The translations under genes and the position numbers were made by a program. From the NCBI RefSeq assembly GCF_008040105.1, contig NZ_VRMG01000006.1, positions 1 to 64,000 on the forward strand: a stretch of 64,000 nt of DNA. Reading direction: 5' to 3'. Source of the DNA: Lacisediminihabitans profunda (GTDB lineage: Bacteria; Actinomycetota; Actinomycetes; Actinomycetales; Microbacteriaceae). The notes beneath the pieces are model-generated. The model saw only the letters and a program-made list of their open reading frames with translations. It ran no database searches and was not told the origin of the DNA. Positions 17,901 through 26,137 of this stretch are shown one piece after another (position 1 is the stretch's first letter; every line of letters begins with the position of its first letter).

Positions 17901-19121
17901 ATGCCATTAGCACTAATAGCACTCGCGGCCGGTGGTTTTGGCATCGGTCTCACCGAGTTCGTTATCGCCGGACTGTTACCCGAAGTTGCGGCCGAATTCT
18001 CGGTGAGCGCGGCATCCGCGGGTTGGCTGATCTCCGGTTACGCGTTGAGCGTGGCAGTCGGAGCATTGGTCTTCACGGCCATCGCGACTCGCTTCTCCCG
18101 CAAGAAGGTCCTGATCGTTCTGATGGTGATCTTTATCGCGGGAAACGTGCTGTCTGCCGTCGCTCCCTCCTTCAACATGTTGCTCGCGGGCCGCATCATT
18201 GCCGCGCTGTCACACGGCGCCTTTTTCGGCATCGGGTCGATGGTCGCCGCGAGTCTTGTTGAGCAGTCAAAGAAAGCCGGCGCGGTCGCTCTCATGTTCA
18301 CGGGCCTAACCGCCGCAAACGTGCTTGGCGTTCCGCTTGGCACGCTGGTGGGCGAGCAGTTCGGATGGCGCACCACGTTCTGGCTTATCTCACTCATCGG
18401 CGTCATCGCCTTGGTAGGAATCGTCGCCCTGGTGCCCACCAACCACGACGGTGACGCGCCCGGACTGTTGCGCCATGATCTGCGGGCCTTCCGCTCGGGG
18501 CAAGTTTGGATGTCACTGACCATAACCTTGCTGGGTTTCGGCGGGATGTTCGGAGCTTTCAGCTACATTGCATTCACACTCACGAAGGTGTCGGGCTATC
18601 CGGCCGGTGCCGTTCCGTTGCTGCTCGTGGTCTTCGGCGTTGGTCTCGCGGCGGGCAATCACTTCGGCGGCAAACTGGCTAACAAATCGGTCGACCGCAC
18701 ACTCGTCTGGGCACTCGCTGGACTCATTGTCGTCATGGTCTTCTTCGCCCTCACTGCCGCAAACCCGGTCGTCACGGTGGCCTCACTCGTGCTGATGGGC
18801 GCCTTCGGATTCGGAAGTGTCCCTGCCTTCCAGACTCGGGTAATCCACTTCGCCGGGGAAGCAGGCACACTCGCGTCTGGCGCAAACATCGCGGCCGCGA
18901 ACGTGGGCAACGCGGTAGGCGCCTGGATCGGGGGATTGGCCATCACCGCAGGGCTGGGCTTTACCTCACCGCTGTGGACCGGCGCGGGTGTCACATTACT
19001 GGCGCTAGTGACAACGCTCTCGGCCGCCGGCGCGGTGCGACACCGTTCACGTGTCAATGCGGTCGGACCTGCAGGAGAGGCCGGAGCCGTCCAGCAGTCG
19101 ACCGCATCTTCGCGGTTGTGA
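17901..19121 (+). CDS. MFS transporter, DHA1-type drug/arabinose efflux family
   Basis: A 406-residue protein with 12 predicted hydrophobic helices. Starting at MPLALIALAAGGFGIGLTEF, it shows the AraJ/DHA1 pattern: TEFVIAGLLPEVA in helix 1, ATRFSRKKVLIV (loop 2-3 motif) and AALSHGAFFGIGSMVAASL in helix 4. It probably exports small toxic molecules with proton exchange. ATG 17901 has GGGAAGG upstream; longer in-frame starts run back into the preceding gene. The operator at 17860 indicates ligand-responsive repression. The next two genes (19204 and 19764) follow in the same direction and may be co-transcribed. Confidence 0.92.
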   Translation: MPLALIALAAGGFGIGLTEFVIAGLLPEVAAEFSVSAASAGWLISGYALSVAVGALVFTAIATRFSRKKVLIVLMVIFIAGNVLSAVAPSFNMLLAGRIIAALSHGAFFGIGSMVAASLVEQSKKAGAVALMFTGLTAANVLGVPLGTLVGEQFGWRTTFWLISLIGVIALVGIVALVPTNHDGDAPGLLRHDLRAFRSGQVWMSLTITLLGFGGMFGAFSYIAFTLTKVSGYPAGAVPLLLVVFGVGLAAGNHFGGKLANKSVDRTLVWALAGLIVVMVFFALTAANPVVTVASLVLMGAFGFGSVPAFQTRVIHFAGEAGTLASGANIAAANVGNAVGAWIGGLAITAGLGFTSPLWTGAGVTLLALVTTLSAAGAVRHRSRVNAVGPAGEAGAVQQSTASSRL

Positions 19122-19203
19122 GGGTTCCCCACATAACCAGCGCAATCGCAGGACACGCGCAACGGCGACCGCCGATGCGCCGACAACGAACTAAGGAGCG
19201 AGC

Positions 19204-19674
19204 ATGACCCACACAATCCCGACCTACACCGTCGCCGAACTCGAATACCTGAATGACATCAGCTTCGACAGTTTCGACAATAACGATGCCGTCGACCTTG
19301 GCCTCATTGCCGTAGGGGTGATCACCGACTGGGACCTGAACCTCGCCGTCGACGTGGTGCTTGCCGACGACTTGGTCTTCCGCGCCAAACTGAAAACGAC
19401 TGGCCCAGGAAACGACGAGTGGCTCGCGGGCAAAGCCGCGACGGCGCTGCGATTCAGCGAAGCATCGATTCTGGTCAAGACCCGGCACATTGAAGCGGGA
19501 ACGCCGTTCGAAGAACGTGACGACGTCGATCACGACGCGCTGAAAGCCTACGGCGGGTCGATTCCCCTGAAGGTTGCCGGAGCCGTCGTTGGAACGATCA
19601 CGCTGTCTGGGGAAGCGGATACCGTCGACCACGAGGTCGCTGCGGAAGCAGTTCGACGGTACCTAGCGCGCTGA
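19204..19674 (+). CDS. UPF0303/heme-degrading-domain family protein
   Basis: A 156-residue protein of usual length for the UPF0303 (YBR137W-like, DUF336/GlcG fold) family. Seen: AVDVVLADDLVFRAKLKTTG, GNDEWLAGKAATALRF, YGGSIPLKVAGAVVGTITLSG and the closing DHEVAAEAVRRYL. The molecular role is not established for close members; related GlcG/HbpS proteins bind heme or cobalamin, but nothing here proves binding. The ribosome site AAGGAGCGAGC precedes the ATG. It lies 82 bp after the MFS exporter and probably shares its promoter. Confidence 0.84.
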   Translation: MTHTIPTYTVAELEYLNDISFDSFDNNDAVDLGLIAVGVITDWDLNLAVDVVLADDLVFRAKLKTTGPGNDEWLAGKAATALRFSEASILVKTRHIEAGTPFEERDDVDHDALKAYGGSIPLKVAGAVVGTITLSGEADTVDHEVAAEAVRRYLAR

Positions 19675-19763
19675 GAGCAACCACGAGCGTCGGAGTTCGC
19701 TCGGCGCAGACCCACAGATGCAAACTGGACGGGCAGGAGGCCCGGCAGCAAGAAGGGAGCAAG

Positions 19764-20306
19764 ATGAGAATTATCACGATTGGTCGAGGACATATCGGAG
19801 GCGGACTCGCGCAGTTCTGGCGTGCGGCCGGTCACCAGGTCGAGGAGCTGGGCCGCGATGGCGGTGACGTCTCTGAGGCCGACGTGGTCCTGGTCGCAGT
19901 GCCGGGACCAAAGATCTCGGAAGCGCTGGCTAAGGTAACTGGTCTGGCGGGAAAGATCGCGATCGACACATCGAACCCGTTGCCAGCTCGTGTAGGAAAC
20001 GCGCCCTCGTACGTCGAGGAGGTGAAGTCCTTCACTGGGGGACCGGTGGCTAAGAGCTTCAACTGGAACTACGCGGGCAACTACGCCGCGATCAGCGAGC
20101 AGCGGGTGCGCCCTAGCAACCTCTACGTCTCCGACGAAGGAGCCCGCGAGGTCACCGAGCAGCTAATCAGGGATGCCGGATTCGATCCGATACGCGTCGG
20201 GGACCTCAGCCGTGCGCGCGCCTTCGAAGACGCGGTCTGGCTGTTAGTGGCTTCCACCCCGCCAGGCGGACTCTTCTACCGGTTCGCCAAACCCGGCGAA
20301 CTTTAA
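19764..20306 (+). CDS. NADPH-dependent F420 reductase-like / NAD(P)-binding protein
   Basis: A 180-residue single Rossmann domain. The glycine motif is TIGRGHIGGGLAQFWRAAGH at residues 5-24; VVLVAVPGPKISEAL and IAIDTSNPLP follow the pattern of coenzyme-F420:NADP oxidoreductase-like proteins, and the C-terminal part ends GGLFYRFAKPGEL. Whether it uses F420, NADP or only binds a nucleotide is not clear. The AGAAGGGAGC ribosome site supports the ATG. It closes the putative operon with the MFS and UPF0303 genes. Confidence 0.8.
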   Translation: MRIITIGRGHIGGGLAQFWRAAGHQVEELGRDGGDVSEADVVLVAVPGPKISEALAKVTGLAGKIAIDTSNPLPARVGNAPSYVEEVKSFTGGPVAKSFNWNYAGNYAAISEQRVRPSNLYVSDEGAREVTEQLIRDAGFDPIRVGDLSRARAFEDAVWLLVASTPPGGLFYRFAKPGEL

Positions 20307-20327
20307 CCACCGAGGTCGGGTCCTACC

Positions 20328-20582
20328 GTGAAGCTGAAGGCGCGCAAGATTGTCAGTTCAGATGAGGTCGAACTCGCGACTTATGAATTCAGCGACCCGG
20401 ACGCGCCGACGATCGTCGCGGTACATGGACCGTTCTTTGACCCGAACATGCTGGACGAGGCCCGATACGCCGGCTACCAGCTCGGCACGCGTCGGATGGC
20501 GAGCCGCACTGACAGCCCATCGATGAGCCGATCATTCGCGCCGACGCGCCGCTGGCCACGATGGCCGTCGGCAACGAACTGA
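20328..20582 (+). pseudogene. N-terminal fragment of an alpha/beta hydrolase
   Basis: From GTG 20328 the frame reads SSDEVELATYEFSDPDAPTI and then VAVHG, the first strand and oxyanion-hole region of alpha/beta hydrolases. After about residue 35 similarity stops, and the frame ends at 20582 in an Arg/Ser-rich tail. No nucleophile elbow or catalytic His is found. The DNA from there to 20812 contains only short disjointed frames (one reads EPIIRADAPLATMAVGNEL) that I cannot assign. It looks like a gene truncated by deletion. Confidence 0.55.
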
Positions 20583-20812
20583 CCACGCTGATGGCGCTGG
20601 TCGGCGGCATGCGGTATTCGGTATTCGGTGCAGCCCGATCCTGAGAGCCCGTTCCGGCAAGAGGTCCTCTTCGCAACCACCGTTCAGGACGTCTGGCAGA
20701 CGCGACCACTTCGACGCTCCAACCTCGAGGCCATTCCATTACACCGCAATCGAATGCCTTCGTTGAGGATGAGGACCGCATCACGGACACAATCAAACAA
20801 GTCATAGGAGTC

Positions 20813-21784
20813 GTGGCCGCGGAGCGGACGCGGCAACTCCACCTCCGCGCTATCCCATTGGGGGCGTTCGGGATCCCGCTCGGCCTTGCGGGAGTTGGTG
20901 GCGCATGGTCTGTCGCGAGCAGCGGCGGCGTTATACCGCGATGGCCTGAGGAGGTGTGGTTTGGGATTGCCTGCGTATTATGGCTCTGGTTCACAACGGC
21001 ATACGGCATTAGCGTCCTTAGGCATCGCGAGATTCTTGGCAGCGATTTGCGGCATCCTGCGCATGGCCCGTTCATCGCCTTCATCCCGGTGATAGGCATG
21101 GTGCTCAACCAGCACTACGGGAGTTTGTACTCGGCAGCGTCGGCATGGGTGTGTGTCGCGTTGGTTGGGCTGCTCGCACTCGTCGACGCGTCGCTTATCG
21201 CCCAGTGGTTGACAGGTGGCGTTGGGCGTGAGGCGTTGCACGTCGGATACCTCCTACCAGTAGTCACGGGCTCATTCGTCTCCAGTATCGGACTCAGCGC
21301 GGCCGGGATGCCTGGTCCATCTGTCGCGGCGTTTGGAGTGGGGGTGTTTTTCTTCGTCGTGTTGGGACCGATCATCATCGGGAGGCTCATCGCGGGCCCG
21401 CCCCTTCCGTCGTCACTTCGATCAACGGTGGCGATCCTGTTGGCGGCCCCCTCGACAGGAGGGCTCGCCCTCTTCGCGAATAGTGACAGCGGGCAGAGTC
21501 GCCTACAACTTTGCTCAGCGGGTGTGGTCGTTGCGATGTTCCTCGCGCAGGTGATGCTGATCCCGTACTACCGCCGTATACCGTTTGGACTCGCCTACTG
21601 GGCCTTTTTGTTTCCGCTCGCCTCCGCAGCGAGCTACGCGATTCGCTGGATTCAGCTCGGCGATTCGGCCATCGCGAACGTCGCCACCTGGGCATCCCTT
21701 GGAGTGCTTACTCTCGTCGTCGCAGCGATTTCGGTGGCGTCGATCGTTTATGCGCTACGGCAGAGTGGCGGCAATCCGATTTAG
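20813..21784 (+). CDS. TDT-family permease (TehA/Mae1/SLAC1-like)
   Basis: A 323-residue membrane protein with ten hydrophobic segments, the hallmark of the tellurite-resistance/dicarboxylate transporter family. The N-terminus IPLGAFGIPLGLAGVGGAW is the conserved first helix; GVFFFVVLGPIIIGRLI and PFGLAYWAFLFPLASAASYA are the expected later helices. It could move C4-dicarboxylates, sulfite or another small anion. GTG 20813 is used, with AGGAG very close upstream, so the exact start is uncertain. Its stop overlaps the convergent MarR stop by 4 bp. Confidence 0.87.
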   Translation: MAAERTRQLHLRAIPLGAFGIPLGLAGVGGAWSVASSGGVIPRWPEEVWFGIACVLWLWFTTAYGISVLRHREILGSDLRHPAHGPFIAFIPVIGMVLNQHYGSLYSAASAWVCVALVGLLALVDASLIAQWLTGGVGREALHVGYLLPVVTGSFVSSIGLSAAGMPGPSVAAFGVGVFFFVVLGPIIIGRLIAGPPLPSSLRSTVAILLAAPSTGGLALFANSDSGQSRLQLCSAGVVVAMFLAQVMLIPYYRRIPFGLAYWAFLFPLASAASYAIRWIQLGDSAIANVATWASLGVLTLVVAAISVASIVYALRQSGGNPI

Positions 21785-22233
21785 CTGACAACCCCAAGCG
21801 CCGCCGCTCCGCCCTCGGCCTTCGGCTCGGCCCCGACGACCTGGAGTAGCTCGAGGAGAGCCCGACGTTGCTCCTCGGTCAGCCCGCCGAACAAGTGCGC
21901 CCACACCCTAGCGGCGACTTCTCGCCCCGCGAGGAGGGCGAGGCCGCCCTGGGTGGTGAGCGCGAACCCGATGCGCCGTCCCGCGCCGGGCCGTTTTTCG
22001 ACGAGCCCGCGGTTCACCAGTCGGGTGGCGAGAGTTCCGAATGACTGATCGCTTTGGAATGTCGCCTGCGCCAACTCGTGACTCGACGCGTCCGGCATCC
22101 GGTCGATGGCTCGCAGCGCGTCCCACTGTACGAGTGAGACGCCAGCCTCACGAAGCGCCAGGTCGAGGGCGCGGTGGTCGCGCTCCTGCACTTGCTTGAT
22201 GGCTCGGCCGAGCCGCTCGAGGTCATCCGTCAT
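21781..22233 (-). CDS. MarR-family transcriptional regulator
   Basis: A 150-residue winged-helix repressor. The segment REAGVSLVQWDALRAIDRMP is followed by SSHELAQATFQSDQSFGTLATRLV (recognition helix) and the wing RGLVEKRPGAGRRIGFALT. Dimerisation helices are at both ends. It is divergent from the hydrolase gene at 22282; a 9-bp inverted repeat lies between them, so it likely represses both itself and the hydrolase until a ligand binds. It overlaps the end of the TDT permease by 4 bp. Confidence 0.92.
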   Translation of the reverse strand: MTDDLERLGRAIKQVQERDHRALDLALREAGVSLVQWDALRAIDRMPDASSHELAQATFQSDQSFGTLATRLVNRGLVEKRPGAGRRIGFALTTQGGLALLAGREVAARVWAHLFGGLTEEQRRALLELLQVVGAEPKAEGGAAALGVVS

Positions 22234-22244
22234 GGTGTTACTGT

Positions 22245-22272
22245 ATCAACATATTTATATAACTATGTTGAT
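22245..22272. promoter_or_regulatory. MarR operator candidate: 9-bp inverted repeat ATCAACATA / TATGTTGAT
   Basis: A perfect 9-bp inverted repeat with a 10-bp AT-rich spacer. It lies 12 bases from the MarR start and 10 bases from the hydrolase start, inside a 48-bp divergent control region. Size and symmetry fit a MarR dimer site. The AT-rich spacer probably holds the -10 elements of both promoters. Confidence 0.7.
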
Positions 22273-22281
22273 TGGAGCACC

Positions 22282-23097
22282 ATGACTGAGTCCGAAGTAG
22301 CGCGGGTTGCCGCTGCCACCCTCAACCGTGTGGGAACCGATGTCGGCAGACCGATACTGGTCCTCCATGGCGGGGGCGGCCCATTCACCGTCGCGCCCAT
22401 CGTCGCCAGGTACTTGTCGTCGCATCCGGTGTTCGCCCCGACTCTTCCCGGCTGGAACGGAACGGCCCGTCCAGAAACGGCGGACTCAGTCCCGGCCCTC
22501 GCCCGCGGTTACCTTGATGCGCTCCTCGCCGATGGCCTGCAGGACGTGCTCGTGATCGGGTCGTCGATGGGTGGCTGGATGGCGTTGGAGATGGCCGCGC
22601 TCGCCGGGGCGGACGAGCACTACGCCAACGTGATCGCCGGTGTCGCGGTCATCGACGCCACCGGAATCACCGTAGCGGGCGAGACCATCGCCGACGTGTT
22701 CTCGCTCGACGCTCGCGGCCTTGCCGAGGTCGCCTGGTTCGAACCGGACCGAGGCTACCGGGACCCATCCGCGTTCACCCCCGGGCAGCTCGCCGCCCAG
22801 CGCGCAAACCAGGACACCATGCGTGCCATCGCTGGCGATCCCTACATGCACGACCCGACACTCGCGAGCCGACTCCAATTTATCGCCGTGCCGACCGCGG
22901 TCCTCTGGGGTGAGGGGGATGGCGTGGTGACTCCCGCCTACGGTCGCGCCCTGGCTGCAGCCGTTCCGGGTGCGGTTTTTGCCCTCCTCTCGAGAGCGGG
23001 CCATCTGCCCCAGATCGAACGACCAGAAGAACTCTGGCCCGTCCTTGACGGATTCGTCCAGACCGTTCGAGGGACTGCCCTCCCCGCGGGGTATTAA
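22282..23097 (+). CDS. Alpha/beta hydrolase
   Basis: 271 residues, classic fold. The oxyanion loop is LHGGGGP, the nucleophile elbow VIGSSMGGWMALEMA gives the catalytic Ser, an acidic residue follows in LWGEGDGVVTPAYG, and the His is in RAGHLPQIERPEE. The cap domain spans about 130-200. It hydrolyses an ester or C-C bond of an unknown substrate in the cytoplasm. ATG 22282 follows GGAGCACC. It is divergent from, and presumably controlled by, the MarR at 21781. Confidence 0.92.
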   Translation: MTESEVARVAAATLNRVGTDVGRPILVLHGGGGPFTVAPIVARYLSSHPVFAPTLPGWNGTARPETADSVPALARGYLDALLADGLQDVLVIGSSMGGWMALEMAALAGADEHYANVIAGVAVIDATGITVAGETIADVFSLDARGLAEVAWFEPDRGYRDPSAFTPGQLAAQRANQDTMRAIAGDPYMHDPTLASRLQFIAVPTAVLWGEGDGVVTPAYGRALAAAVPGAVFALLSRAGHLPQIERPEELWPVLDGFVQTVRGTALPAGY

Positions 23098-23218
23098 GCC
23101 TCGCCTGCTCGCGAGACGCCCAAGAGGTCATGGATGGGGTCGAGCACGAGGTTTCGCGCAGGGGCGAGGCGGGCGATAGACCCGTCGACGACATCCAGTG
23201 CCAGCCCAAGGGATTCGG

Positions 23219-23692
23219 CTATGTCGGGTCGCGAACCGAAGCCCCGGGCCCGCGCGCCAGGGCTACGTGATCCACGTCGACTTCTTCTCCGCTTCCGTTG
23301 ATGAACGCCAGACGCAGGACCTCTTCGGTGCGGGCGTCGGCGAATTCGGCGGCCGGGCCGAAACCGGTCGGGCGGTTGTCGTCGCCCCATTGGGTCAGGG
23401 CGGCAAGCACCGGGAGCAGCGCGCGTCCCGTCTCGGTGAGGAGGTACTCCTCACGCGCACGCTCGCCGATGGCCCGATAGGCCCGGCGCTCGAAGACGCC
23501 GGCGGCGACGAGCTTGGTCAGACGGTCGGTTAACACATCGGGGGCGACGCCCAAGCTCTCGCGGAAATCGGCGAAGCGGGTGCGTCCCCAGAATGCCTCG
23601 CGCACGACGAGGAGGGTCCACTTGTCGCCAATCACTTCCAGGCTGCGCGCGATCGAGCAGCGTGGATTTCGGGCGGTAATGGCGGTGACCAT
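23219..23692 (-). CDS. HxlR-family transcriptional regulator
   Basis: A 157-residue winged-helix protein. The domain runs from NPRCSIARSLEVIGDKWTLL to LGVAPDVLTDRLTKLVAAGV, with the wing reading RAYRAIGERAREEYLLTETG. A cysteine at residue 12, in the position used for redox sensing by relatives such as HypR/YodB, suggests response to electrophiles or oxidants. It is divergent from the MFS exporter at 23795; an inverted repeat lies between them. The 23094-23218 stretch beyond its stop shows no clear gene. Confidence 0.9.
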   Translation of the reverse strand: MVTAITARNPRCSIARSLEVIGDKWTLLVVREAFWGRTRFADFRESLGVAPDVLTDRLTKLVAAGVFERRAYRAIGERAREEYLLTETGRALLPVLAALTQWGDDNRPTGFGPAAEFADARTEEVLRLAFINGSGEEVDVDHVALARGPGASVRDPT

Positions 23693-23726
23693 GGGCTTCT
23701 CCTTTGCGCTCGGAACTCGTCCGAAC

Positions 23727-23777
23727 CTGAATTAGTTTATCCTACTCAGATGCGCTAGCTTGGTAAAACCAATTCAG
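23727..23777. promoter_or_regulatory. HxlR operator candidate: CTGAATTAGTTT ... AAACCAATTCAG
   Basis: Two 12-bp half-elements in inverted orientation, matching at 11 of 12 positions, with a 27-bp spacer, in the intergenic region of the divergent HxlR and MFS genes. HxlR-type regulators often bind two spaced sites near the promoter. The right arm ends 17 bp from the MFS ATG. Confidence 0.6.
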
Positions 23778-23794
23778 ATCGGACTCTAATCGCA

Positions 23795-24988
23795 ATGTTG
23801 ACTCTCTCCGCTCGGGCCAGTTTCTGGAGCGCGGCCGTCGTCGCCGGACTCGCCCTCTGGGCAAGCGGCGCCCCCACCGTGGTCTATCCGCTCTACGCCG
23901 CGGAATGGAATCTCACCCCCACGGTCACGACAGCGATCTTCGCGGCCTATCCCATCGTGCTCATCCCGGTGCTGATCGTCTTCGGCAACCTGTCGGACTT
24001 CATCGGGCGACGCGCGACGATCCTGATCGGGCTGACGGCGCTCGCGCTGGGGAGCGCGGTCTTCGGCCTCGCGCCGGACCTTGGCTGGGTGTTCGTCGGT
24101 CGTGCGCTCATGGGTGTTGGTGTGGGCCTCTCGCTCAGCCCGGCGACCGCCGCAATGATCGAATTCGGCGGGCCGAGCCGCGCGCACCGGGCAAGCTCGA
24201 CCACGACGGCTGCCACGGCCACTGGGCTCGCGCTGGCCACGACAGTCGGTGGAGCGCTCGTGCAGTACGCTCCTCAGCCGCTGCATCTGACCTTTTGGGT
24301 GCTGGTGCTCGCGACGGTCATCACCGGCGCGCTGGCCTGGTTCTTCCCTCGGCACACCCGGGATGAGGCGGTCGGGCACTGGCGTCCCCGCACGCTGGCA
24401 ATCCCCGCGGGCTCCCGACGCGAGTTCGCCGCCGGAACTCTGGGCATCTCCGCCGCCTTCTCGATGGGGGGCGTATTCCTCGCGCTCGGGGCGCAGATCG
24501 CACGGCAACTCATCCGTTCGGACAACGCCCTCGTCAATGGCGCGATCCTCTCGATCTCAGCCGTCGTGATCGGCGTGGTCGCGATCCTCTCCCGCCGGCT
24601 CGCCGTGCGGATCTCGCTGACGGCTGGCCCGATCGCCTTGGCAGCGGGTCTCGGGGCGCTCATCGGGTCGGGCGTGACCCACTCGCTCATTCTCTTCATC
24701 CTGGCCTCGGTGCTGAGCGGCGCAGGGTATAGCCTGATGTTCTCGGGCGGACTCGCGACTATCTCCGCGAGTGCCCCCGTCCGCCATCGGGGCGCGGTGA
24801 TCTCGGCGGCGTACGTCATCGGCTATCTCCTTCAGGCGATCAGCGCACTTGGACTCGGCGCGCTGGCCACCGGCGCAGGTTTGCTCCCCGCACTGGAGAT
24901 CGGCGCACCGCTGCTGGTGGCACTCGGAGTCGCATCCCTGCTGCTGGCCAACGCACCCCGGCGGCGTCGCGATTCGGCCTTCGCCTAG
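23795..24988 (+). CDS. MFS transporter
   Basis: A 397-residue, 12-helix transporter. Features include FGNLSDFIGRRATILIGL (the loop 2-3 motif), LMGVGVGLSLSPATAAMIEF in helix 4-5 and SGAGYSLMFSGGLATISA in the second half. The family is probably drug or metabolite export, because the gene is divergent from a small HxlR regulator with an operator between them. The ATG at 23795 fits; there is no strong ribosome site. Confidence 0.9.
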   Translation: MLTLSARASFWSAAVVAGLALWASGAPTVVYPLYAAEWNLTPTVTTAIFAAYPIVLIPVLIVFGNLSDFIGRRATILIGLTALALGSAVFGLAPDLGWVFVGRALMGVGVGLSLSPATAAMIEFGGPSRAHRASSTTTAATATGLALATTVGGALVQYAPQPLHLTFWVLVLATVITGALAWFFPRHTRDEAVGHWRPRTLAIPAGSRREFAAGTLGISAAFSMGGVFLALGAQIARQLIRSDNALVNGAILSISAVVIGVVAILSRRLAVRISLTAGPIALAAGLGALIGSGVTHSLILFILASVLSGAGYSLMFSGGLATISASAPVRHRGAVISAAYVIGYLLQAISALGLGALATGAGLLPALEIGAPLLVALGVASLLLANAPRRRRDSAFA

Positions 24989-25023
24989 ATTTCCTGCACT
25001 CAACTCAGAAAAGGGGTACGACA

Positions 25024-25631
25024 ATGACCACTCTCAAGGATTCCGTAGTGCTTGTGACGGGAGCGAACGGCGGCCTCGGCCTCGAGTTCGTCCAGCAGGC
25101 GCTTGCCCGCGGCGCCTCCCGGGTCTACGCCACGGCCCGGACACCGCGGGACTGGACTGACCCGAGGATCGTGCCGTTGACGCTGGATGTAACCGATCCC
25201 GCGTCCGTCGCGGCGGCAGTGGAGGCCGCCCCCGACGTGACCGTGGTCGTGAACAACGCGGCCGGGCGTTTGCGCCAGTGCTCGCCCGGAATGAGGGCGG
25301 GGCGATCCTGGACGTCCACTCGGTACTCAGTTGGCTCGGCCGGGGCGGCGTCTACAGCGCAACGAAGGCGGCGCTGTGGTCCGTATCGAACTCCCTCCGC
25401 CTGGCGCTGCTCGCCCAGGGCACTCAGGTGCTCGGAGCCCACCTCGGATACACCGACACGCCGATGACAGCGAACCTGACTGGCCCCAAGGCAGACCCGT
25501 CCTCTATCGTCGCGGCCATCTACGACGGCCTGGAGGCCGGTGACCACGAAGTGCTCGCCGATGAGACGAGCCGCCAGGTCAAGCACGCGTTGTCCTCTCC
25601 GCTGAGCGCCCTCTACCCCGAGCTGGCCTGA
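25024..25631 (+). pseudogene. Short-chain dehydrogenase with internal deletion and frameshift
   Basis: The first part (frame from ATG 25024) reads VVLVTGANGGLGLEFVQQAL and then VVVNNAAG, the normal SDR N-terminal half. At about 25262-25268 the sequence switches frame: the second part reads FAPVLARNEGGAILDVHSVL, then VYSATKAALWSVSNSLRLAL (intact YxxxK) and ends PELA. About 35-45 residues between NNAAG and the FAPVL helix, normally present in SDRs, are missing. The gene therefore lost roughly 110-140 bp, and the net shift breaks the frame. The ribosome site and promoter side look normal, so the loss may be recent. It would have formed a unit with the MFS at 23795. Confidence 0.75.
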
Positions 25632-26137
25632 CGACAAGGTGAACGGCATTCAGCACCCACTTCGAGTCCTGAGCGACCATAGCGCGACATCGGCAGCGCT
25701 TGCTGCTGGTGTCGCTGCCGTCAGCAGGATAGGTGCCGGGCGAGTTAGATCGCATCAGTCGGTTCAGCTGGCCAGACGTCGATGCTGCATCAACGGTTCT
25801 CTCAGCCAGAGCACCGAAAGTCACGGACGGCGAACGGAGCGGCCGACAGGTGCGGTACTTTCAACTCAGAGCCTGATTCACCTCGTTTTCCCATCCAATT
25901 CACCCGCAAAGGACCGCAGCCGATCGGATAGAGTCGCACCCAGTGAACCGCCCGATTCCCTGTAACCGCCATGGGTGACGGCTCTGCTCTCACCGCGCGG
26001 TGGCGTCAGCTCTCTTGGCCGGGCCGAGTCCGCCGCAGCCAGAGAACAGCGACTCGATCCGCAGACTGCGGTCGTCCCTTGTGCCTGTCCTGGTCTGGGC
26101 CGGTCTCGCCATCGTGAGCCCCTGACATGCGTCTTAG
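25632..26137. other. 506-bp stretch without a gene
   Basis: This lies between the broken SDR and the converging epoxide-hydrolase-like gene. All frames on both strands are short and Arg/Ser-rich. I see no RNA gene, repeat or convincing hairpin terminator here. Confidence 0.45.

Noticed and set aside
23094-23218. Extension of a minus-strand frame after the HxlR stop
   Set aside because: It has no own start or ribosome site and no family match; it is probably non-coding sequence between convergent genes.
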